Below, in pieces: positions 1 through 3,938 of a DNA stretch of 8,406 nucleotides. The notes beneath the pieces were generated by a model. It was not told where the DNA came from. It searched no databases and was given only the letters and a program-made list of their open reading frames with translations. The translations under genes were made by a program, and so were the position numbers. Each line of letters starts with the position of its first letter. The stretch's first letter is position 1. Source of the stretch: Rikenella sp. (GTDB lineage Bacteria; Bacteroidota; Bacteroidia; Bacteroidales; Rikenellaceae); contig JAIDFC010000170.1 in NCBI GenBank assembly GCA_029054535.1, positions 1 through 8,406 on the forward strand. Direction: 5' to 3'.

Positions 1-17
1 GGCGCGCTCAAAAAGAA
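1..17 (+). repeat. Right end of an intergenic repeat module (truncated by window start)
   Basis: The first bases read GGCGCGC then TCAAAAAGAA. This matches the right border of the complete module at 2485-2673, which ends GGCGCGC (2654-2660), GA, TCAAAAAGAAC (2663-2673). The ten-base TCAAAAAGAA block is identical in both places. The variable hairpin that should precede it lies outside the window. The match is short, so the assignment rests on the shared order of the two blocks. Confidence 0.5.
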
Positions 18-49
18 TCCCCCAGGCCCCAATTATAAGGACCAAAGGC

Positions 50-134
50 TCTTGACTACGGCAGCCCATGGAATGCGTAAGCATTCCCGAAAGTTTTTCT
101 GGTTCTCTTTGTTCACAAAGAGAACAGTACCCTC
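50..134 (+). repeat. Short hairpin-bearing repeat element in the argB leader
   Basis: This stretch starts with TCTTGACTACGGCAGCCC (50-67), an 18-base block repeated exactly at 8287-8304. It then carries two perfect hairpins. The first has arms GGAATGC (70-76) and GCATTCC (81-87) with loop GTAA. The second has arms GTTCTCTTTG (102-111) and CAAAGAGAAC (116-125) with loop TTCA. The right part, CAAAGAGAACAGTACCC from 116, resembles CAAAAAGAACAGTCGCC at 2664-2680, the right border of a longer module. I read it as a short or internally deleted member of the same repeat family. It lies 54-138 bases upstream of the argB start, so an effect on argB mRNA (an attenuator-like hairpin or stability element) is possible, but no T-run follows either hairpin. 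Confidence 0.6.
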
Positions 135-187
135 CTGTAACCAATGACGGTTTAAACGGGAAGAGAATGATTAAAAAAGAGTGATAC

Positions 188-970
188 ATGGAGACAGTAC
201 GAGTGATCAAGATCGGCGGGAACGTGGTGGATCATGCCGAGAAGTTGGAGCGTTTTTTGAGCGATTTCGCGCGGTTGGAGGGTCCGAAAGTGTTGGTGCA
301 CGGGGGGGGTAAGATCGCGACGGCGATTTCGCAGGGCTTGGGTATCGAGACCCGTATGATCGAGGGTCGGCGCGTTACCGATGCCGAGACTTTGCGGATT
401 GTAACGATGGTTTATGCCGGTTTGATCAACAAAAATATCGTGGCGGCTTTGCAGGGCGAGGGTTGTAATGCTCTGGGGCTGTGCGGTGCGGACGGCGGGT
501 TGATCCGGTCGCGGAAACGGACTCCGAATCCGGTGGATTACGGTTTCGTGGGCGATCCGACGGATTTCGGCTTGGAGACGGCCGTTACGTTGCTCGAGGG
601 CGGTTTGGTTCCGGTGGTGGCGCCGATCACGTACGACCCTCAGGAACAGGGGGCGTTGCTCAATACGAATGCCGATACGGTAGCCCAGGCGGTGGCGGTG
701 GGGTTGTCGAAGCGGTATGCGGTGGAACTGGTCTACTGTTTCGAGAAAAGGGGCGTTTTGCGGGATGTGAACGACGACGGATCGGTCATCCCGAATATCA
801 CGCCGGAGCTTTACGCCCGGCTCAAGGCAGAGGGGATCGTGGCCGACGGGATGTTGCCGAAGCTCGAAAATGCCTTCAAAGCGATCGACGCGGGGGTAAA
901 GCATGTGGTGATTTGTGCGGCGGAACGGTTGACGATGCCGGGATACGGCGGAACGACGCTCGGGAAATAA
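188..970 (+). CDS. argB: Acetylglutamate kinase (ArgB), arginine biosynthesis
   Basis: Cytoplasmic amino-acid-kinase-family enzyme that phosphorylates N-acetyl-L-glutamate with ATP, the second step of arginine synthesis. The 260-aa protein has the usual family length. Visible signatures: K8 in VIKIGGN; the substrate/ATP glycine loop HGGGK at 38-42; RRVTD at 61-65; LGLCGADGG at 96-104; NTNAD at 159-163; DGMLPKL at 220-226. K8, N159, D163 and K225 sit where the E. coli enzyme has K8, N158, D162 and K217, so the active site appears complete. The ATG at 188 is chosen because it places K8 correctly; it is preceded by an A-rich leader with no Shine-Dalgarno sequence, as is normal in Bacteroidota. 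It stands alone here, with no other arg gene in the window. Some Bacteroides make arginine through N-succinyl intermediates, so the true acyl group cannot be read from this sequence. Regulation is unclear; a hairpin-bearing repeat lies in the leader. Confidence 0.95.
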   Translation: METVRVIKIGGNVVDHAEKLERFLSDFARLEGPKVLVHGGGKIATAISQGLGIETRMIEGRRVTDAETLRIVTMVYAGLINKNIVAALQGEGCNALGLCGADGGLIRSRKRTPNPVDYGFVGDPTDFGLETAVTLLEGGLVPVVAPITYDPQEQGALLNTNADTVAQAVAVGLSKRYAVELVYCFEKRGVLRDVNDDGSVIPNITPELYARLKAEGIVADGMLPKLENAFKAIDAGVKHVVICAAERLTMPGYGGTTLGK

Positions 971-1026
971 TTCCGCGTTTTTCTTTGTAACCGGTCTCTG
1001 CTCTTGTCGTGCTGCTCGGTTGTTTG

Positions 1027-1042
1027 CAAAGAGAACGGTTCT
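1027..1042 (+). repeat. CAAAGAGAAC motif and small dyad upstream of birA
   Basis: CAAAGAGAAC (1027-1036) is identical to the right arm of the hairpin at 116-125 in the argB leader. Here the left arm GTTCTCTTTG is missing; instead AGAAC (1032-1036) pairs with GTTCT (1038-1042) around one base. It lies about 30 bases before the birA start in the 102-base argB-birA gap. It could be the degraded right end of a repeat copy or a shared leader element of argB and birA. No clear promoter box was found in this gap. Confidence 0.35.
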
Positions 1043-1072
1043 ATGTCGCTAAAAAACAGATGAGAAAGAGTG

Positions 1073-1867
1073 ATGGAATATCGGATTATAGCGTTTGAAG
1101 AGGTGAGCTCTACGAATGATTTAGCGATGGCTTGCCCCGAGGAGTATGGCGCCGGGAGCGTGTTGACCGCCCGTCGACAGACCGCCGGTCGGGGCCAGCG
1201 CGGGAATCGGTGGGAGAGCGATCCGGGTGTGAATTTGATGTTTTCGTTGGTCTTGGAACCGACCCATGTGTTGGTGGAGGAGCAGTTTCGGATCAGCGAG
1301 ATGGCGGCTTTGGCGGCGAGCGATGCGGTGCGAGCCTCTACCGGGGGGCGGGTGGCGTGCGGGGTGAAGTGGCCGAACGACCTCTATGTCGGCGACCGGA
1401 AGATCGGCGGAATTTTGATCGAACATACGTTGCAGAGCGAGTTTCTGAGTCGTTCGGTGGTCGGGATCGGGATCAACGTGGGGCAGCGGGTGTTCGATCC
1501 GTCGTTGCCCAATCCGACCTCGATTGCGAACGAACTTTCTGCGGATTACTTGGCATGTCCGTCGCCGGAGAGAGTGTTGGAGGCTTTTTGCGAGGCTTTC
1601 GAGCGGCGGTACGAGCAGGAAGAGGCGGCGTTGCATGCTGATTTTATGGCGCGGTTGTGGCGGGGCGACGGTGGTTTCTATGACTATCGGGATGCGGCTT
1701 CGGGTGAGCGGTTTCGGGCGGCGATCTCGGGGGTCGACCGGCGTACGGGCGAACTGACGTTGCGGTTGTCGGAGGCTGACGGCGGGGGCGATGGCCGCTA
1801 TTGGTTCAAGGAGGTGGAGCCGCTTTTCCGAGCTTTTCGGGCGGCGGATCGGTTTCTCAAAAATTGA
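1073..1867 (+). CDS. birA: Biotin-[acetyl-CoA-carboxylase] ligase, catalytic-only form
   Basis: Cytoplasmic ligase that makes biotinyl-5'-AMP and transfers biotin to the lysine of biotin carboxyl carrier proteins such as acetyl-CoA carboxylase. From the ATG at 1073 it is 264 aa. Motifs in order: SSTND at 12-16; the biotinyl-AMP loop TAGRGQRGNRW at 37-47; KWPND at 99-103; DRKIGGILIE at 108-117, whose K110 matches the catalytic lysine (K183) of E. coli BirA; GIGINVG soon after; then the small C-terminal beta domain (about 200-255). The protein begins directly with the catalytic domain and has no N-terminal helix-turn-helix, so unlike E. coli BirA it should not repress biotin genes. A GTG at 1070 could add one residue; the adjacent ATG is preferred. 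The next gene starts 11 bases after its stop, which indicates an operon. argB, 102 bases upstream, may or may not share its transcript. Confidence 0.93.
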   Translation: MEYRIIAFEEVSSTNDLAMACPEEYGAGSVLTARRQTAGRGQRGNRWESDPGVNLMFSLVLEPTHVLVEEQFRISEMAALAASDAVRASTGGRVACGVKWPNDLYVGDRKIGGILIEHTLQSEFLSRSVVGIGINVGQRVFDPSLPNPTSIANELSADYLACPSPERVLEAFCEAFERRYEQEEAALHADFMARLWRGDGGFYDYRDAASGERFRAAISGVDRRTGELTLRLSEADGGGDGRYWFKEVEPLFRAFRAADRFLKN

Positions 1868-1878
1868 AATATTTCATC

Positions 1879-2142
1879 ATGGTCAAAAAGATCGATTTCA
1901 CTCCTACGGGGGTTTGCAGCAGTCGGATCGAGGTGGAGGTCGAAGAGGGGATCGTGCGTTCGATCCGTTTTACGGGCGGTTGCCACGGGAATACGCAGGG
2001 TTTGTCGGCTTTGGCAGTCGGGATGCGGGCGACGGAGGTGGTCGAGCGGCTTCGCGGGACGGACTGCAAGGGGCGCGGGACGTCGTGTCCGGATCAGCTG
2101 GCCTTGGCGTTGGCGGAGGCGGTGCGGGGGTCGGCCGAGTAG
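1879..2142 (+). CDS. Small TSCPD-domain protein (TIGR03905-like), function unknown
   Basis: An 87-aa protein made of one TSCPD domain, named after the motif GTSCPDQL visible at 67-74. Four cysteines are placed as in the family: C13 (TGVCS), C35 (TGGCHGN, 33-38), C63 (DCKGRG) and C70 (TSCPD). A related module occurs at the C terminus of some B12-dependent ribonucleotide reductases; the four cysteines suggest a metal (zinc) site or redox chemistry, but this is inference. Stand-alone members are common in anaerobes and have no established function that I know of. The ATG at 1879 is preferred over a TTG at 1801: the extra 26 residues would overlap birA and look like out-of-frame translation, while MVKKIDFTPTGVCS is a typical start for the family. 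It lies 11 bases after birA, so co-expression is likely. After the stop no strong terminator is seen before the repeat cluster. Confidence 0.85.
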   Translation: MVKKIDFTPTGVCSSRIEVEVEEGIVRSIRFTGGCHGNTQGLSALAVGMRATEVVERLRGTDCKGRGTSCPDQLALALAEAVRGSAE

Positions 2143-2196
2143 AGGAGCGGCATTAATTGCGAGCCTTTGAATTTTGCTGTTGCGTGGCCGGAGTCG

Positions 2197-2484
2197 GTTC
2201 TTGAGAATGACATAGCGACGCGCCGCTGCTTATGTCGGGTTTTGGTTGCCGGAAGGCCTGAGTGATACGTAGTATCGCCCGCCCGGCGCGGGTCCCCGTT
2301 GGGGCTTTTGCGGTTTTGTGTAGGTTATAGCGATACGTAGTATCGCAAGCCCACCGCGGGCACGCGGCCCCGCGCGGGAGCGCAGTCGAACACGGTTTTG
2401 AAGCGCGCCACGCCTTAAGAGCGAAATACGCCGTTTCAATGAGAATTGAAACGGATGAATTTCGCAGGCGCGCGGTCAGAAACT
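2197..2484 (+). repeat. Intergenic repeat module 1 with variable hairpin
   Basis: A non-coding, hairpin-dense module. The left end, GTTCTTGAGAAT (2197-2208), resembles the left ends at 2485 and 8285. Next come a hairpin GACATA/TATGTC (2209-2214, 2231-2236), the duplicated palindromes described separately, GCCCACCGCGG (2349-2359, exact copy at 8308-8318) and GTCGAACACGGTTTT (2385-2399). The right part has an outer stem GCGCGCC (2403-2409) / GGCGCGC (2467-2473), the 5' block ACGCCTTAAGA (2410-2420), and a long inner hairpin: GCGAAAT (2421-2427) with ATTTCGC (2459-2465), and CCGTTTCAAT (2431-2440) with ATTGAAACGG (2445-2454) around loop GAGA. The sequence then runs through GGTCAGAAAC into module 2. 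No convincing coding frame is present. Confidence 0.7.
2263..2345 (+). repeat. Paired 15-bp palindromic direct repeats (GATACGTAGTATCGC)
   Basis: Inside module 1, GATACGTAGTATCGC occurs at 2264-2278 and again at 2332-2346, a spacing of 68 bases. Each copy folds as a short stem (GATAC with GTATC, one pair longer in the second copy) around the three-base loop GTA. A sequence-changed but equally perfect version, GCGAAAC / GTTTCGC with loop GAA, lies at 2502-2518 in module 2. Both the 2331 and 2503 copies follow TATAG. Between the pair there is also a small CCCC/GGGG hairpin followed by CTTTT (2294-2309), too weak to call a terminator. Confidence 0.7.
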
Positions 2485-2673
2485 GTTCTTAGAACGGTAT
2501 AGCGAAACGAAGTTTCGCCCGTCTTGCCGGGGCCACCCGGACGCCGCCCGCGCAGGGCAGTCCGACACGGTTTCTCTTTTGGTAGGTTTCGCGCGCCACG
2601 CCTAAAGAGCCGGATTGAGCGGAAAAACGGATGTTTTTCTGCTCAATCCGGCAGGCGCGCGATCAAAAAGAAC
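2485..2673 (+). repeat. Intergenic repeat module 2, most complete copy (189 bp)
   Basis: The clearest copy of the family. It runs from GTTCTTAGAAC (2485-2495) to TCAAAAAGAAC (2663-2673), so its tips are short inverted repeats (GTTCTT / AAGAAC). Contents in order: palindrome GCGAAAC-GAA-GTTTCGC (2502-2518); a GC-rich stretch; the box GTCCGACACGGTTTCTCT (2560-2577, identical to 8325-8342); outer stem GCGCGCC (2591-2597) / GGCGCGC (2654-2660); the one-sided block ACGCCTAAAGA (2598-2608); and a hairpin with a perfect 12-bp stem GCCGGATTGAGC (2609-2620) / GCTCAATCCGGC (2641-2652), continued by GAAAAAC (2622-2628) / GTTTTTC (2633-2639) with loop GGAT. Open frames across it are short and cross the hairpins, so I call it non-coding. 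It could be a MITE- or REP-like mobile repeat, or a structured RNA. Confidence 0.75.
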
Positions 2674-2674
2674 A

Positions 2675-2749
2675 GTCGCCCGCCCGCCTAAAAGGGGAAT
2701 TTCGCTCGTTTTGCGGGAGCAAAACCGAGATGAAATTCCCGCGGGCGAC
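2675..2749 (+). repeat. Third hairpin unit of the repeat cluster
   Basis: It follows module 2 after one base and keeps only the hairpin half of the design. Outer stem GTCGCCCGC (2675-2683) pairs perfectly with GCGGGCGAC (2741-2749). The 5'-only block CCGCCTAAAAG (2684-2694) corresponds to ACGCCTWAAGA of modules 1 and 2. The inner stem GGGAATTTC (2695-2703) / GAAATTCCC (2732-2740) continues with CTCGTTTTGC (2705-2714) pairing with GCAAAAC and GAG (2719-2729, one bulged C) around loop GGGA. Outer and inner stems both differ in sequence from modules 1 and 2, but the order of parts is the same. Confidence 0.65.
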
Positions 2750-2869
2750 GTGCGGAGAATGTTTCAATGTTGCTTTCGGGTCGGCCGCTCGGCGAAGCCG
2801 CAACGAGCACCGCCGAGTTGCGGTGCCAGCCGTGGGGAAGCGGCTGCGCGACTGTGGCGCGGTTTGTTG
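2750..2869. other. Non-coding stretch with small alternative hairpins
   Basis: I see no gene here. The sequence holds several short perfect stems: GCACCGC (2807-2813) / GCGGTGC (2820-2826); CCGCAAC (2798-2804) / GTTGCGG (2817-2823), which competes with the first; and CAGCCG (2827-2832) / CGGCTG (2841-2846). I checked by eye for tRNA, RNase P RNA and tmRNA features and found none. Confidence 0.4.
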
Positions 2870-2904
2870 CGACTCCGAATGAATCGCGGGTAGAGTCGGT
2901 TTTT
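2870..2904 (+). terminator. Weak terminator-like hairpin with T-run
   Basis: CGACTC (2870-2875) pairs with GAGTCG (2893-2898) across a 17-base loop and is followed by G and TTTTT (2900-2904). The short stem and large loop make it a weak candidate. No gene ends close upstream on this strand (the nearest is the TSCPD gene at 2142), so its role is doubtful. Confidence 0.22.
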
Positions 2905-2911
2905 GAATAGA

Positions 2912-2951
2912 TCGGCCCGCAGCCCTCCCCCGGCGGAGGGCTGCGGGCCGA
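2912..2951. other. Perfect 17-bp GC-rich hairpin
   Basis: TCGGCCCGCAGCCCTCC (2912-2928) pairs without mismatch with 2935-2951 around loop CCCGGC. It is the strongest fold in the window. No T-run follows directly on either strand (a TTTT lies at 2969-2972 on +), so it is not a textbook intrinsic terminator. It lies about 120 bases past the end of the minus-strand gene remnant, where it could once have protected or ended that transcript. The bases from here to 3068 hold nothing else I recognise. Confidence 0.5.
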
Positions 2952-3068
2952 GCGATCTGCGATCGCGGTTTTCTCGCCCGTCAGGCCCGGAACCGGCAGG
3001 CTATTATTGGGGGCAGCGTGTGTCGATCTGCACCCGGTAGGCCAACAAAACACCCAGCGGCACTCTCC

Positions 3069-3310
3069 CTATTCCTGGAGGCAACGCAACTGACGACCGT
3101 TCGCACGGCCCGCCGTGGCATTCGGGCTGACCCCGCCGTAGTAGAAGTCCAGGCAGTAGGCACGGTAGCCCACATCAGCGGCCGTAGGAATAGCCGACGA
3201 CCAGCTGTACCCGCCGACGCCGACGAAATATAACGCACCTCCGACACGCGATCCGGCATCGCGGAAGCCCGGAGCCGGGTAAAACGCTGCCGTTGGGTAC
3301 GCCAGCCTAT
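3069..3310 (-). pseudogene. C-terminal remnant of a FISUMP-type (major paralogous domain) surface protein
   Basis: Minus-strand translation just before the stop at 3069-3071 gives, in pieces, FYPAPGFRD, GALYFVGVGGYSWSSA, CLDFYYGGVSP and RANGRQLRCLQE. This is the typical ending of Bacteroidota and Fibrobacter major-paralogous (FISUMP, TIGR02145-like) domains: a P-A-x-GYR strand, a GYYWSS-like strand, LxF...V.P, then RANGxxxRC and a terminal Glu. About 80 residues are recognisable. The frame stays open upstream, but from about 3310 the resemblance stops and the frame then runs antisense through yraN; no signal peptide, lipobox or N-terminal domains are present, whereas intact family members are usually several hundred residues long. 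The stretch is C-rich on the + strand, unlike the G-rich neighbours, which fits former minus-strand coding. Most likely a gene fragment left after a deletion or rearrangement. I saw no continuation in the other minus frames. Confidence 0.75.
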
Positions 3311-3418
3311 CCTGTGGCGATCCTGAGTAAAACGCCCGATGGGCGCGTTCGGCACGCGAAGCGTGTCCGATGAGATATAGATCCGAAAGTATTTTTCGCC
3401 GAACTTCAGATGGAACAC

Positions 3419-3805
3419 ATGGCAACGCATATCGAGACCGGTTTGGAGGGCGAATCGCTGGCAGCGGCCTATCTGGAGGCACAGGGGTGGGAGATTCTGA
3501 GTCGTCGTTGGCGCGATGGAGCGTCCGGCGGCGTGCGGACCGACGTCGACCTGGTGGCCCGATCCGCCGATGGCGTGTACCATTTCGTGGAGGTCAAGAC
3601 CCGTAGTGGCGATGGACAAGGAGATTATGCGCCCGAGAACGCCGTAGATGCCCGGAAAATCGATCGTATGATCGCCGCTGCAGAGCGTTATATGACCCTC
3701 CGGCGACTCGATGGAGAGGTCTCGGTCGATCTGATTGCCATCCTTGTGGGGCGGAGCGGCGACACGTCGCCCGTGATCCGCTACTACCCGAACATCGTCC
3801 GTTGA
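3419..3805 (+). CDS. yraN: YraN / UPF0102 family predicted nuclease-fold protein
   Basis: A 128-aa protein of the UPF0102 (YraN) family, which has a PD-(D/E)XK endonuclease-like fold but no settled role; links to DNA processing or repair are only suggested. The family signature is clear: GLEGESLAAAYLEAQGW (8-24), then TDVDLVA (41-47), where most members read GEIDLIA, then FVEVKTR (56-62). D44, E58 and K60 are the expected catalytic triad residues; the usual Glu of GEID is Asp (D42), a conservative change. NAVDARKIDRM and VDLIAI complete the family pattern. I chose the ATG at 3419 because MATHIETGLEGE matches the usual N terminus; an ATG at 3410 would add three residues. A TATTTTTC at 3390-3397 is one base off the Bacteroidota -7 box and could be its promoter, but no matching -33 box is seen. 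The next gene begins 133 bases downstream behind its own promoter-like box. Confidence 0.9.
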   Translation: MATHIETGLEGESLAAAYLEAQGWEILSRRWRDGASGGVRTDVDLVARSADGVYHFVEVKTRSGDGQGDYAPENAVDARKIDRMIAAAERYMTLRRLDGEVSVDLIAILVGRSGDTSPVIRYYPNIVR

Positions 3806-3862
3806 GCCGTGCCGAAGAGCGTTCTTCGTGCCCGAGAGTCGCGTACAATCGCCTAAAAATGT

Positions 3863-3870
3863 TATCTTTG
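3863..3870 (+). promoter_or_regulatory. Bacteroidota -7 promoter box before the glycogen synthase/phosphorylase gene
   Basis: TATCTTTG matches the Bacteroidota sigma-ABfr -7 consensus TAnnTTTG exactly. It lies 68 bases before the ATG at 3939, leaving an untranslated leader of about 60 bases that becomes A/T-rich just before the start. I see no good TTTG -33 box at the usual 19-21 base spacing, so only half of the promoter is convincing. Its place in the 133-base gap after yraN supports independent transcription of the big gene. Confidence 0.55.
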
Positions 3871-3938
3871 CCACATCGCCTCGTCGGTAATGCCGAACGG
3901 GACCAATCCGAACACGAACATTTAACTCAATTTTCTGT

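Noticed and set aside
153..160. GTTTAAAC palindrome in the argB leader as an operator
   Set aside because: An eight-base palindrome can occur by chance, and no second copy or known arginine-operator pattern is seen.
1801..1878. Upstream TTG start giving a 113-aa TSCPD protein
   Set aside because: The extra 26 residues overlap birA, are Gly/Ser-rich without family similarity, and the ATG at 1879 gives the normal domain start.
2403..2749. Integron attC sites
   Set aside because: The hairpins are imperfect palindromes of suitable size and contain GCCTAAA, but the complementary GTTAGGC-type core site is missing on the other side, and no integrase or gene cassettes are present.
2197..2749. CRISPR array
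   Set aside because: Repeat blocks are short, unevenly spaced, themselves palindromic and lack uniform spacers; no cas gene is present.
2615..2893. Small + strand open frames (about 83-92 codons)
   Set aside because: They run through the repeat hairpins, have no recognisable motif and lack a plausible start context.
2143..3068. A known housekeeping RNA gene (tRNA, tmRNA, RNase P RNA) in the gene-free stretch
   Set aside because: I looked for a tRNA T-loop/acceptor pattern and for RNase P core sequences and found none; the structure present is better explained by repeat modules.
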